Positions 22,810 through 34,951 of a DNA stretch of 64,000 nt are shown here, in pieces. A program made the translations under genes and the position numbers. Positions within the stretch are counted from its first letter, which is position 1, and the number at the start of each line of letters is the position of its first letter. Source of the stretch: Cristatella mucedo (taxonomy: Eukaryota > Bryozoa > Phylactolaemata > Cristatellidae); the NCBI GenBank assembly GCA_009760855.2, contig WPIO01000019.1:5435501-5499500 (forward strand). The letters are read 5' to 3'. The notes beneath the pieces were generated by a model, which saw only the letters and a program-made list of their open reading frames with translations, did no database searches and had not been told where the DNA came from.

Positions 22810-25800
22810 AATAATAATAATAATAATGCAACCCATAAAGCGCCCTCAGAGAACTCAACCTCTTTCTAGGTGCTTTACATTTGCTGCAAAAGGAAACGCG
22901 ATTGAATGGTGAGTAATATCATGCTTGATAAACAACATGAATAACATGGTTAGGGGTGACATGCACAGGGTCAGCATGCAAGTGTGGTTAGTGGCAGCAT
23001 GCACAGTGTCAGCAAGCATAAGCACATGAAGGACGAATCATAGGGACCCACTAAATTCTGTCCTAAATAGATGCGTTTTTAAGTTCTTTTTAAATGTGGT
23101 CAAGTCAGGGGATGTTGTGACGCAGGTCGGGAGGGAGTTCCAGGCTTTGGGAGCATATGAACTAAATGCACGGTCTCCAAAGGATTTGAGGTTTGTACAA
23201 CGTATTGGTAAACTGTTGGATTCCGAAAAGCGGGTGGTACTGCGATGCTTGGCCTGGTGGGGGAGAAGATCTGAGAGATAGGCTGGAGTCAAAGGATGAA
23301 GTGACCTAAAAGTGAGCGACAAAACTTTGAAGTCGATCCATTGCTTGACTGGTAGCCAGTGCAGGTCGGCGAGAAGTGGTGTGATGTGGCAACTGCGACA
23401 CTCACGACAGACAAGCCTAGCTGCAGAGTTTTGCACCAGCTGCAATCGCCTGATCGCACCTGCCAGTAGGCCAGTAAGCAGTTAGTTGCAGAAGTCGAGA
23501 TGGGATGTGTGAATGCATGAACCAACTTAGCCATGGTATCCTTATCTAAACAAGCCCGAATTTTAGCAATGTTATGTAGCTGAAAGTAGGCAGGTTTGAC
23601 TGTGGAGCTGATGTGGTCGTCTAACGAAAGGTCACTTTGGAACATGACACCTAGATTTCGAGCTGATTCAACAGGAGATATGCTGGCAGAGCCAATTTTG
23701 AGCGTCAGCCTTTCCAATTTCTGAATCACACTGGGTTTGCCCATAACTAGTAAGCTAGTTTTATCATCGTTTAGTTTTAGAAAATTTGCTGCCATCCATA
23801 ACTGGCCTACCAGCATGTGCGATCAGGCGATTGCAGCTGGTGCAAAACTCTGCAGCTAGGCTTGTCTGTCGTGAGCGTCGCAGTTGCCACATTACTCCAC
23901 TTCTCGCCGACCTGCACTGGTTACCAGTCAAGCAACGGATTGACTTCAAGGTTTTGTCGCTCACTTTTAGGTCTCTTCATTCTATGGCTCCAGCCTATCT
24001 GTCAGAGATACTACCCCATCAGGCAAAGCATCGTACCACTCGCTTTTCGGAATCCAACAGTCTAGAAATACCTCGTACAAACCTTAAATCCTTTGGAGAC
24101 CGTGCATTTAGCTCGTATGCTCCCACAGCCTGGAACTCCCTCCCGACCTGCATCAGAACATCCCCTGACCTGACCACATTTAAAAGAAACTTAAAAACAT
24201 ACCTATTTAGGACAGCATTTAGTGGGTCCTTGTGATTCGTCCTCGATGTGCTTATGCGTGCTGACACTGTTCATGCTGCCACTAACCACATTTGCATGCT
24301 GACCCAGTGCATGTAACCCCTAACCATGTTATTCATTTTGTTTGTTTTTCAAGCATGATTTTACTTACTATTCTATTGCGTATCACTTTGCAGCAAATGT
24401 AAAGCGCCTAGAAAGAGATTAAGTTCTCTGAGGGCGCTTTATCAAGTGCAATATTATTATTATTATTATTACATGCAGCAAGTGAGTTGAGAGAATTCGA
24501 GGTGCTCGAAGGCTGGGAGGGATCAAAGCAAAGGTACAACTGAGTGTCATCCGCATAGAAGTGAGAGCCCAGATTTTGCTTTGCAATCACATCAGCAAGA
24601 GGGAGAGTATAAACCGTGAAAAGAACCGGACCTGGCACGGAGCCCGGAGGTACCCCATATTTCGGAGGTACCTCGGATAATCTTTGTCCATTCACGTCAA
24701 TACTCTGGAGTCTCCCACTGAGATAGGACCTGAACCACTGCAGAGCAGTGCCAGTGATGCCCAGGCGAGATGAGAGGTGCTCTAGAAGAGCTTTGTGATC
24801 GATAGTATCAAAAGCTGCCGAAAGATCAAGCAAAACAAGCAGAGACACTCTACCTATGTCTGCATTCCAAAGTAGGTCGTTGTACACCCTAAGCAATGCT
24901 GACTCTGAGGAGTGATTAGCTCTAAAGCCAGACTAGAGCTTCCTAGCAAGGTGTGAAGTTTCAGTATATGAGTTCAGCTGGTCCGCCACGACCCGTTCCA
25001 GTGTCTTTGATAGGAATGATAGAAGGGAGACTGGGCGGGAGTTGCTCAAGTTCTCTTGGTCTAGTGTCGCTTTCTTGAGAAGTGACCTGACTACAGCTTC
25101 TTTGAAAGGTGCTGAGACATGACCTGAGGCTAATGACATATTAATGATGTTGGTTATGCATGGCAGCAGCAGATCAATGCAACGTAGGAGCAGGACAGTG
25201 GGAATAGGGTCCAGAGGACTTGTTGTCTTCTTTGATTGGGATATGAACTTAAGGACGAGATCACTAGTGACCTGCTTAAATGTAGACATTGAGGTGCAGC
25301 CAGGAATCGGGGAACAGCATTCTAGGAGGGATGTTGTCATCGCAGGGATGGACTCCCTGATCTTGTCTATCTTCTGCACAAAGAATCAAGAGAAGCGATC
25401 GGCTAGATCATCACAAGGATCATCAGGTAAGGAGCTAATCTGGGAGCGGTTGAGGAGATGGTTGATCGTTGACATCAGCGTTTTTGGATTGTGCATCTGT
25501 AATTCAACGATGTTTTTATAGAAGCCAGACTTAACCTTTGCTAGGATCGATTGGTACAACCTAGAGTAGTCTTCATATGCCTGTCGATGGACAGCCAGTC
25601 CTGATCTTGTGTATGCTTTTTCAAGCTTGCGCTTTGTAGACCTGGTTAGTTTAATGTCTGTGGTAAACCATAGTCCGTCTGGGCGAGGGCGCACAGAGCG
25701 CTTAGTCAGAGATGCAAACTCGTCGAGAGTGTCAGCTAGTGTCGTGTTCTAGCCATCTACCAATGACGACAGATCGGAGGGAGGACTGAGCAGCAGAGGT

Positions 25801-26720
25801 GAGGCAGATATTCTCGCACGGACAGCATCGATGTCAAGGGTCTTGAGGTTTCGCGATTCACATGTTATTTTAGAGGAGGTGGGCACACACTGTAGATTGA
25901 ATGAGATCTGCATGTGGTCAGATAAGCAGGATTTGGTAATAATTGGTGATGACAAAGTGCAGTTGTATGAGAGAATCTGGTCGAGTGTGTGGCCCTTGAT
26001 GTGAGTAGTGCCATGCACACGAGCCACAAGAGACAATGGGTCAGTCAATGCACGAAATTCAGTGCTGAAGGCTCAGATAAGTTATCAAAGTGAACGTTGA
26101 AATCACCCATAACTAGGAAGGATCGATTTCTTGCACACAGAATTGAAATGAGATCGGAGAAATCTGATATAAAGGAGGATTTTGTTCCTTGTGGGTGATT
26201 GACTGCTGCCACCATCGGTAGCTTGTTTTTGGGTGAGACCAAGACAATTGATTCAGAAGACTGCTTCGAGGGTACTGCGAATGGCTTGAAGTTGAATTTT
26301 GAGAGCACGATTACAGCAATTCCACCTCCAGTTTTGATTGATCTAGGGATGTGAAAGAATGAGAAACCAGTTTATCGATTTTAGCCAAGTTTTAGTTAAG
26401 GCGAGCAGGTTGAGACCATTTTCAGAAATAAGGTCACTTATTACCAGATGTTTATTGCACATTGAGCAAGGATTCCAAAGGCAAGTGTTAAGTCTGGCTG
26501 ACGGAGTTATAACAGGCCTGATGACCACTAAGTTAGAGAGATTCACAGTAACGCATGTGGGAGAGCGTGCTGAGCGGTTCGAGACAATGCTAGGAATACC
26601 AAACGAGCGGCTACTCAGCTCCCAGTTCCCGCCCAACGAGCGGCATCTGAGCTGGCGGTTCCGGCCACCGGCTCCGGATGCTTTTCTTTTGTTAATGCAC
26701 AGTTCATGACTCTTAGCAAC
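22810..26720 (-). mobile_element. LINE-A, longest copy (endonuclease and reverse transcriptase), interrupted
   Basis: L2/CR1-like non-LTR retrotransposon. The N-terminal endonuclease is visible (start CLWNPCSMCNKHLVISDLI near 26.5 kb; GDFNVHFD at about 26107-26084; SDHMQISF near 25.9 kb). The reverse transcriptase has RPVSLLSFLSKTLERVV, DLSAAFDTIDH and [10 protein letters not shown] (YADD 24557-24546), and the C-terminal part at 23816-23038. Frames change and stops occur between the endonuclease blocks and within the RT, so it is inactive, although the catalytic YADD is kept. The 3' end is GTAAAGCACC...CTCTGAGGGCGC followed by ATT repeats. A second LINE-A (23805-24475) sits inside in the opposite direction. 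Confidence 0.88.
23805..24475 (+). mobile_element. LINE-A, 5'-truncated copy inserted into another LINE-A
   Basis: Opens at the RT C-terminus (LQLVQNSAARLVCRE, PLLADLHWLPVKQRIDFKV, FGDRAFSSYAPTAWNSLPT) and ends in (ATT)n. Its frame stays open for 149 codons to the stop. Its arms match the host copy at 22810-23480 closely in inverse, so it is fairly young. No clear target-site duplication seen. Confidence 0.85.
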
Positions 26721-26729
26721 AGCATTTAT

Positions 26730-28403
26730 ATTTAAGAATGCATTTGATCTACGGTGACAAGCGACTTAAATTATGCTAGATCATTGCATCGATGGTGGCT
26801 GTAGCTGGCAGTGAATTCCTGACTTTCGGCTAATAAAGTTGAAGGCCCAATCCCCAAAATATTTCAATTTAATGAGAAGACTGCCATATGACTAGATGCT
26901 GAGAAGCGACGGTGTGAAAGCATACTAGAGGGGCCAGAAAGTCGGATTAAAGGCTGGTGCTGGTGAGCTCAGCAACCTGTAAGCCAGACAGATGATCCTG
27001 AAATGCATCCAGCTGACTACTGCTGAATATCTAACCTGCTACAATTCATAGCAATTCAGCAGTTATTAGCAGTAACACCCAGGTCTTGGCCCAAGGTCGG
27101 GGAGCTTGTATTTCACGATCAACTCACTTCAACTGTCCAGGTAACAACAGCAGACAATTCCATATTGCACACTTCAAGCAGGGCGCTAGCCACTAAGGTT
27201 CTTCTGCTGCTTTGCAAATGAGCCTGTTAATGCAGCCGACATTGCTTTTTACTATTTTAACTCACTTGCATGATGGACAATGTCTCAGGAAACGTTGCAA
27301 AAATCACTTACCTTTAAGCTCCCATTGCAATAGTGAGTCCAAAGCTAGCCCTCTAAAGATTTAATTACAATTTAGAAAATAAACCAAACTCATTTCTTCC
27401 AAATTCAGAAAATCAACCGAGACTCTCATTTCTTCTAAATAGTACTCGCCTAGCATAGCCGCACTGAGGTGCATGCCAGCTGCATGGGCATCCTAGCACG
27501 TAAGGGCAGCTTTGCTGCAGTGAGTTCAGGTGCGTTGCAACAGAGGCAAGCTGAACACATGGTCTGCATTCCCCTATTACTCAAGAACAGTGGCTGCAAC
27601 AATTGTCTGCATTCCATGTGTAAATTTAGCCAGACCGCTCTGAGTAGTACACGATTCTCGAGTGAGCAGTAACCGTCTTTGAAGACGGTGGCATGGATTT
27701 AAGTATAGCGAATGCTTTTTTGATGTTTAAATCAAATCCACTTAAGTTCTGTCTAAGCACTGTGGGAGCCCACCAAATCCTGCTATACAAAAGGCTAACC
27801 AGGCAAAGAGATAGTGCTTGTGATTTTTAGTCGTTGCTGCAGGGCTCATGCTGAGTAGTTCTCACGTGATCCCTAAATCTTACTATTTACCAGTCATGCT
27901 GCAGAATCTTTATCAAGGTGAAATTTGCATCAGCATCCGTGACAATATTAGTAGTTACCTTACATATGCTGTCTGCACCACTGAGTCAGCGGCCATGGCC
28001 GATCAGAATTGTCGCCGTGCTCTATCTAAACTAGGATTTGCCCGTTCCTCACGTATGGCACATGGCTGAACACTCTTATCTGCTTCGTTATCGAATCAGG
28101 CACAGGGTGCTGCTACTAGCCTGCACAAGTGCCGAAATTCATGGTAGTACAAGAGCAGACAGACCAAGCGCTGTGTAGCAGACACACACACCCACACACT
28201 TTGTTGTTGTGTGGGCCTGCTGCTTCTGCTCTTGTAATTGGCGAAGCTCCTGTTCACTAATGTATGCCTCACATGCCCAGCCTACTCCTCACCAGTGGCC
28301 AATAGGGCAGACCACTAATGTACGTTATATTTCTCGACGTAGCTGCTGTGATTCATCGAGCCCTCATATATGTACGCGTTGAGAGAAATAAAGATTGAGT
28401 CTC

Positions 28404-28405
<2 letters not shown>
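26730..28405. other. Intergenic, nothing recognised
   Basis: No conserved coding signal. A small inverted repeat ACCGTCTT/AAGACGGT sits at 27673-27690. Confidence 0.5.
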
Positions 28406-28407
<2 letters not shown>

Positions 28408-28439
<32 letters not shown>

Positions 28440-28453
28440 CTGAACAAACTCGT

Positions 28454-28490
<37 letters not shown>
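28408..28490. repeat. (AC)n then (AT)n microsatellites
   Basis: AC run 28408-28436 and AT run 28457-28490, separated by about 20 bp. Confidence 0.95.
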
Positions 28491-28492
<2 letters not shown>

Positions 28493-28499
28493 GATTTAT

Positions 28500-28745
28500 T
28501 AAAGTATTTAACGTGAGTATATACATTTGCCAGTGGTGCCCTGCCATACTGGGGTGGCGGGTGCTACCAGGGCCTCCTGGTTCAGGAACAAGGACCACAC
28601 GGCTCCCGACAGGGAAATAGCGTAGGAGACGCAATGCCGCCTTAAAACCATCCTTTCTGTGCATGGGATGCCGAGGCCGACCAGGCAAGCTTCACTGTTT
28701 GGCCACCAGCTGACGAGAGCCCCTAGCACGAAGGGCCTCATCGGG
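28500..28745 (-). other. Open frame of 78 codons between microsatellites, origin unknown
   Basis: Minus-strand frame beginning MRPFVLGALVSWWPNSEACL, free of stops from 28741 to 28508. It looks like protein rather than repeat, yet no splice signals or family are recognised. It may be a fragment of an old transposable-element gene. Confidence 0.25.
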
Positions 28746-28748
28746 ACC

Positions 28749-28852
28749 CTTCACTCACTCACTCACCCACCCACTCACCCACTCACTCACTCACTCACTC
28801 ATGCACATATATATGTTTGTTAGTGCTACTATACTTGTGTTAGTGGGTTCAA

Positions 28853-28885
<33 letters not shown>

Positions 28886-28912
28886 TATATCTATATATAT
28901 ATATATCTACAT

Positions 28913-28968
<56 letters not shown>
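28749..28968. repeat. (CACT)n tract and (AT)n/(CT)n microsatellites
   Basis: CACT/CACC repeats 28749-28802, then TA and CT runs 28856-28968. Confidence 0.9.
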
Positions 28969-29355
28969 TTGAACTAATAAAACGACCTGTCTGAATAGAT
29001 AGCGTGCACAGGCGACTTCCGGACCTTTATCTGCAAAGGCTTGTCAGGAGGCTGGGGTTGGCTGCCCAAAACACTCCTTCAGCCTTCCTAAGTTTGACTG
29101 TCCATGCAAGGCCAAAGTCTGGCCCCTCATTGAATTAATCCTAGCTAAGCCTACACATTGGCTTCCTTCTGTACTATGAGCAGGTGCTTAGATGGAAGCT
29201 GGACAGCAGGTCATCATTGCCTTTGTGCATGTGTCTGTGTGTGTGTGAGCAAGCGCACATACACATGCACATGAATATTTTATTCGTAAAAGAACATGTA
29301 TGTGCACACGTAAGGCATGTGCATAAGTTGCTGCATGAGTAGCTGGCAGCAAGAG

Positions 29356-29356
<1 letters not shown>

Positions 29357-29392
<36 letters not shown>
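29357..29392. repeat. (CAG)12 trinucleotide repeat
   Basis: Pure, outside any recognised gene. In the minus-strand frames it reads as poly-Leu, poly-Ala or poly-Cys. Confidence 0.95.
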
Positions 29393-29393
<1 letters not shown>

Positions 29394-29870
29394 GCAGCAG
29401 CATTTAATACAAGCACTGGCACTGACCAGCAGACCGACCACTGGCAGACCACGGGCATAGCATCCACCATAAAAAGCTATCTCCCCCATTGTTTACACTG
29501 TTACCAATGCAGAAGCCATCCTGATTGGCTGCACAGGGAGTGCACTCCAATACTAGCTCAAGCTTACTGCAGAAGGAAGTTCCTTTAAAAAAGAACCCTG
29601 GTACCCTGCTGACGGCACTAGCCAGGCTGGTCCAGCTGACCTGCCGGCGATATCCGGCTGCTGGGGGGAAGACAATCCTGCATTAGGAGGAGGAATGGTT
29701 CAAGTAGGCAAGTGTGGTAGCCAGTCGATGTAATACGGTGCATATGAGCAAAAAAGTGAATGATTAGCGTGTGAGACTAGCTGGAAGAAACTCTTTCGTG
29801 CCGATTTAAATGTACCCACAATGTAGTCGGGCAACTATGGAGGGTATGACGACAAACACCTGTTCGCCAC

Positions 29871-29919
29871 GGTGGCAGGGATACCACATCAGACAAGCTG
29901 ATGTGGCATCTCTGCCACC
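29871..29919. repeat. Inverted repeat, 22-nt arms with two mismatches, 5-nt loop
   Basis: Arms 29871-29892 and 29898-29919 pair at 20 of 22 positions. One of the two exceptions is G-T. A further 3 bp pair outside a one-base bulge. Confidence 0.85.
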
Positions 29920-30059
29920 TGTGCATCGACTACTGATTTCAAATAGTACTACGACGACCAGTTAAAACAAAACAACTATCAATACTATTAATGATAGAAC
30001 GAGGTGCTCTGCAAGTCGGATGAACTCAGTCCACATTTTGTGAACAACGATGATATCGT

Positions 30060-30290
30060 CTGCCCTGGTACCGACTATGGGATATCCATTTCATTGGATA
30101 CTTTTTGACTGTCTACTTCCCCGACTGCCAACCCAATTTTGCCTTGCTGCTCACTTTTTCTTGGTTGCTTGAGATGAAATCTCTTGGCTTCCGTATTGGC
30201 ACCAAACGCTGCTAAGCTATGAATGAGTATGCTATAGACGTGTCTCGAACGCAAGATCTGAAGGTATGAATGGAGATATCGGTACATAAA
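30060..30290 (+). mobile_element. LINE-B 3' fragment, diverged
   Basis: Keeps TTTTGACTGTCTACTTCC, CTTGGCTTCCGTATTG, ATGAGTATGCTATA and a terminal ATGGAGATATC. Confidence 0.5.
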
Positions 30291-30299
30291 TGCATACAT

Positions 30300-31470
30300 A
30301 GCCAAGATTGAGCCAATTAGGGGCCATACCTTAACCTTGCCAGAGACACGTAATCATAGAAAAGGTGAAACGGCAAGGCCATCCAAAACGCCCCTTCACG
30401 TCAATCTACGGAAGAGCCAGGACACTTCCTTTCCCTATGCACGTACATGCACACGTGGAAAAGCTACCAGGAAGCCGTTGCTACGTGGGCCGTTAATATG
30501 CAAAGAATGAAACAGTCGAATCAGTCCTTGATTTCATCTCGGAAGCAAACAAACTTATCGTAAAACCTTAAATAAAAGTGCAATTTCTAAGTTGATAGAT
30601 GCTGTGTTCATTAATTAGCTAGCAGGCAGTGTATAGGCAATCAGTGGCATGACTGGACAGCAGTTGCTCAGTTTTTAGTTTTTGCAGCTACGATACAAAG
30701 ACAGAACCTCTGCACTTCTCATCTGTACAAGTATGCTGTATCAAGTTTCTTATAAAAACTTGATCTTTGGAGAACAGACGAAGTTCCAAGCCCTCGGCAC
30801 CAATATAAGCAATCCCCATCAAGAAGCAAAGTATAACCATATCATGATTTGCATTAACATGGCTGTCCTCTAGCCAAGGACTTCGCTGCACGAAGGGCTC
30901 ACCAAGAAAATGGTGAGTAGTGAGCAATGCTTTGCCACGTATTACAACGTATTGCACCAGCCGATTACAGCCCATCCAGCCAGACTTTTCTCATTCGCAC
31001 ACTTCATTAATCCTGCCGTGTTCTGCTGAATTCCCTTTTCTGAAGCCAGCATAGACTGGTCAAAGGAAGCGGGCAGGTTTATTAAATTACGGGATAATTA
31101 CATTGATAATCGTGTGCATTACTTCACAAGGTCCGTGCACTCATTCTACTTTTCAAAACCGCCATGCAACGACAATGGTAAATCATATGTTTTATTCTGG
31201 TAAACTCCTGGCAGGTTAGTCATTGCGTTTAATTTTTGATAATAGATTCATATTGCAAGTGCACAAACACACCTGTGGTGACAAGATAAAGGAGTATTAA
31301 GAATTTTATATCACTCTTTCAGGAAGAAAATGCATTTATCAGTCAAAGGCATGCATGGAAGCTCGTGAGCAGAGTGAACGTTTTAACACTTTATATATGA
31401 ATATCGAATTATTTAGCATTACCTCTAAATATCATTAATTTGAAGGGATCGTGTGCTTAAGTTGTGAGAA
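30300..31470. other. Intergenic, nothing recognised
   Basis: No gene, repeat family or structure identified. Confidence 0.5.
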
Positions 31471-31474
31471 ATCA

Positions 31475-31800
31475 TGAATTGAATTCACTCCCGACTTCCG
31501 CCATGACATCCCCTGACTTGACCACACTTAAAAAGAAATTAAAAATGCACCTATTTATGACAGCATTTAGTGGGTCCCTGTGATTCGTCCTTTATGAGCT
31601 TATGGGTGCTGACACTTGCATGTTGCCACTAACGACACTTGCATACTGACCCTGTGCATGTCACCCCTAACCATGCTCTTCTTGTTGTTTATCAAGCACG
31701 ATACCACTCGTCATTCGATCGTGTCTCATTTGCAGCAAATGTAAAGCACCCAGAAAGAGATTGAGTTCTGAGGGCACTTTATTAAGTGTATTATTATTAT
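31475..31800 (+). mobile_element. LINE-A 3' end
   Basis: CATGACATCCCCTGACTTGA, TTTAGTGGGTCCCTGTGATT, GCAGCAAATGTAAAGCACCC, then ATTATTATT. Confidence 0.85.
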
Positions 31801-31954
31801 TCGGAAATCGACTCAGTACGGTGTGCAGATTTTCCTTGGAGACGAGCTTACAATACACAGCAGGCATACTCGTATTGTGCATCATCTATACTGATCGTCA
31901 TCTAAATTGCATTACATTTTGTGCACCAAATTGGCACGAATCACACATTGTTGC

Positions 31955-32715
31955 AGCAAATAACTTCAATTGTGTCACCAAGTGGTGTTTCCCTTCGACT
32001 AAGCATAGCTGCCACATCACTGCCACGTGCCATTTCTGTCTGAGCTTCACTCGCTCCCTATCAAGCATCGACTCGATGTCGAGTCCTCAATCGAGCTTAC
32101 AGGTCACTTAGCTTGGTGAGCCGTGATGGCACACTAGGTAAGGTGGTTGCTTTCACGACCTTGGTCCCGAGGTCATGGGTTTGATTCCTGCGGTGGGCGA
32201 TTCTTTATCGCCACTGCAAGCGGTGGTGATAGCTGCAAAGGCTCTTCTGTCGCTATACAAAAAGAGGCTGTTTAATCAGCTAGGATTTATTTATTTATTT
32301 AGCTAGCTGGCATTAGCAGACCTACATATCCTGACAACTTGCTCTCCCAGTGTGCTCATGCACCCCGGTCAGCATCTAGTAATCTCGCCATTTCTCGTTC
32401 TAGATTGACATCTTTAATTGATCGAGCCTTCAGTTCGGCACACTCAACGGTCTAGAACTTGCTTCGACCTACGGCTATCATCAAGTGTCTCAGCTACTAG
32501 AGTGCGTGTATCAGTTCCGGGTCATCCTTTCCTTTGTCCCATTGAACTTTTTTACTGTTGATAGCACGATACTTATGTGCTTTGGCATGCTAATATAAGC
32601 ACGATAGCAGGCAAGTCACTTACCCTGGGTAATTGATCATCGTGCAACGAGTTGTAAAGCACCTGGAGAGATTTTAATTCCTGGAGTATGCTTTACAGGA
32701 GACCTATTACTATTA
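31955..32715 (+). mobile_element. LINE-C 3' part, interrupted by SINE-2
   Basis: Bases 31955-32110 and 32300-32715 share order with the LINE-C copy at 37340-37920 (CATAGCTGCCACATCAC, TCTGTCTGAGCTTCACT, TTGATCGAGCCTTCAG, CCCATTGAACTTTTTTACTG). It ends in GTAAAGCACCTGG and a TATTACTATTATTAT tail. Confidence 0.65.
32113..32300 (+). mobile_element. SINE-2, complete copy
   Basis: GAGCCGTGATGGCACACTAG opens the tRNA-like head; ACTAGGTAAGGTGGTT is the A-box region; GGTCATGGGTTTGATTCC contains box B. Then GATTCTTTATCGCCACTGCA, AAGGCTCTTCTGTCGCTATA and a (TTTA)n end. Inserted in LINE-C. Confidence 0.82.
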
Positions 32716-32789
32716 TTATATAAGAAAGACCCAATCCTTGCTAAAGTAAAGGTTAGCTAATTCAACAGCTTCATTTCATTGATATTTTG

Positions 32790-32850
32790 GCAAAAGAGCC
32801 GTAGCAGCTATCACTCCCACTTGCAGTGGGCAATAAAGAATAATTTTTTG
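32790..32850 (-). repeat. SINE-2 fragment
   Basis: Minus-strand ATTCTTTATTGCCCACTGCA to CTACGGCTCTTTTGC only. Confidence 0.55.
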
Positions 32851-32854
32851 TGTC

Positions 32855-34110
32855 CTACAAAAACCGAGCACCTATCCAGGAGCTTGTTGACTATGTGGGT
32901 GTCACGCAGGAGAATTTTGTACAGCGCACTCACATTCTAAGTGGCTTTCGGTACGCATTCGGTAGCCAACAGACTTAGTCTCACACAACAAAGAGAAAGT
33001 GGGAAGCATAGCAGAGTCAGGAGAGCAGTTGAGAAAGTGAGTAGCGGAAGTAGCAGCTCAGGATGGTTGAAAAGGATGAGCCATAGTCGGCAGCGGGAGA
33101 GTAGTTGTCGTTTCGTAGGAATTGTGGAAGCGAGTTCCACAGTCTAGGACCTGCAGAGCTAAAGCTTCTGTCTCTAACTGCCTTTAAGTGCAGGAATGGA
33201 ACGGCTAATTTATTGTCCACACAGGACCAGAGGGCGTTAAGAGGCTGAAACTAATGCAGCAGTTCAGCTAGGTACGAAGGAGCCAAGCCGTGGCGGGCCA
33301 TGTGGGTCAGCGTAAGAACTTTGCTCTGTATCTGTTGATCAACCGGCATCCATCATAGCTCTTTTAGCAAAGGAGACACGTGCTCAAACCTCTGGGACTT
33401 GAAGACTAGCCTTGCAGCCATATTCATAGTCCGCTGCAGTGGCCTAATAGCTTTCTTTGGTAGCCCAGCCAAAAGGGAATTACAATAATCAAGCCGAGAC
33501 AGAACTAAAGAGCTAGTTAAATTTTTTGCAAGCCACTGTGGAAGACAGCTCCTAATCTTAGATAGGGATTGGACATGATGGCTAGCTGTAAAAGCAGCCA
33601 TCTGGATGAAGCTTTTAAAATTTAGGCTGCTGTCGAAAACGACACCTAAATTTCGAGCACGTGGTGTTGGTCGCACAATAGCATTACCTATTAGAAGAGC
33701 AAAGCCTTTTAATTCAGCCACACGCTTAGGGTGTCCTATGAGCAGCAGTTCGGTGTTATCATCATTAATTTTAAAGAAGTTTTCCGACATGCCGGATCGT
33801 ATGCCGGCAAGGCAAGCATTCAGTTTCTCAGTTGCTGCAGCAGATTCCGACGGTTTGAATGACAAATACAACTGAGTATGGTCAGCATAAAAGTGATATC
33901 CTACTCCATGGGCCTTAATCACTTTTCCAAGAGGTTGAGTATAAATAAAGAACACCAAGGGACCGAGGACAGACCCTTGAGGGACTCCACAGATGACCGG
34001 TCTCGTATGTGAGACCTGACCCCCACACGACACGGATTGAACCCGATCAGACAACTACGATTTAAACCATGCCTGTGCCTCGTCTGCCAGACCGATCGTT
34101 GTTCTCAATC
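32855..34110 (-). mobile_element. LINE-B, longest copy (reverse transcriptase and 3' UTR)
   Basis: 5'-truncated L2/CR1-like LINE. RT motifs: DEAQAWF near 34.08 kb, [63 protein letters not shown]. The catalytic YADD reads YADH (33889-33878), so this copy cannot be active. The C-terminal part (33220-33017) is in a shifted frame from the main 233-codon frame. The 3' UTR has the ACAACAAAGAGAAAGTG and CATTCGGTAGCCAAC blocks common to the other copies. Confidence 0.85.
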
Positions 34111-34114
34111 TAAT

Positions 34115-34940
34115 GAGAATAGGTTTACATATACAACCCTGCTAGAACGTCGGTTCATTTTTCTTTAAAGCTCATTTATTTCTGTGTCTACGTCTGCCAA
34201 GCTACGGCTTGGCTATGCTGCACTGACAATTACGCTGACAGCACAATGAATGACTACAAAAGGCCTATTGCCTTCTACTGGAGATGGCTCAGAGTATGAG
34301 ATTTGCTATGCTACGACATACCATCGTAGGCGATTTACGGGCCAACTGTGGTAATGCAAATGAGAATAGCAATTTAGGATTAATAATAACGCATTCAGGA
34401 GAGAACATTTTCAGCCCCTTGAATCCCTGGTTCCAAGTGCTCCTGGTTTCATTCACAAGGCTTTAACGGCACTCAAGTTCATCTTGAGTCTGACGAGGTC
34501 TAGCGTTAAACTACTGCCTGCCAGAACAGAGTGTGGGCGTGGTATTCCTCTAATACCAGTCGATCAATTTATAGCATACGAGTAACAAAGTTAACATCGT
34601 GAGTTTGACAGAGTGTGAATGCGATACTACCTTACAATACATAACTTGGTTTAGTTGATTTGATGAAATTCGCTGCTAACTATATGAACGCAATCGTAGA
34701 GCAGAAGAATGCATTGCTTGGTGCCAATCTTTCAAATGCCCTTAAGCTGCACCTAAACGATCCAACTTTAGCATGACCATCTCCTCAGCTAGCCAGATCG
34801 TCAAAGCAATACGATCAAAAGCTTCAAAGAGCATCATAATCAAACGACGTTGCTCGAGCTGGCCACATAAAAGTTAGACCATGCACACCCAGCTTGGAGG
34901 GAAAAGGTTGCACGGTGGATAATATACATCGTGAGTGGCA
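34115..34940. other. Intergenic, nothing recognised
   Basis: AT-rich, no family or coding signal identified. Confidence 0.5.
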
Positions 34941-34945
34941 CGATC

Positions 34946-34951
34946 TTTATT
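34946..34951 (-). terminator. Candidate polyadenylation signal AATAAA for FAF1
   Basis: First canonical minus-strand AATAAA noted downstream of the FAF1 stop, about 850 nt away; the sequence after it is moderately T/G rich. Earlier variant signals cannot be excluded. Confidence 0.4.

Larger units (their letters stand above)
28970..30055. other. Intergenic; holds a CAG run and a hairpin
   Basis: No gene recognised. Contains (CAG)12 at 29357-29392 and an imperfect hairpin at 29871-29919. Confidence 0.5.

Noticed and set aside
22810-26720. LTR retroelement or Polinton as source of the reverse transcriptase
   Set aside because: The endonuclease GDFNVH and SDH motifs before the RT, the ATT-repeat 3' end and lack of terminal repeats mark a non-LTR LINE.
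28751-28802. CRISPR-like array from the regular CACTCACT spacing
   Set aside because: Simple tetranucleotide repeat with no spacers; animal DNA.
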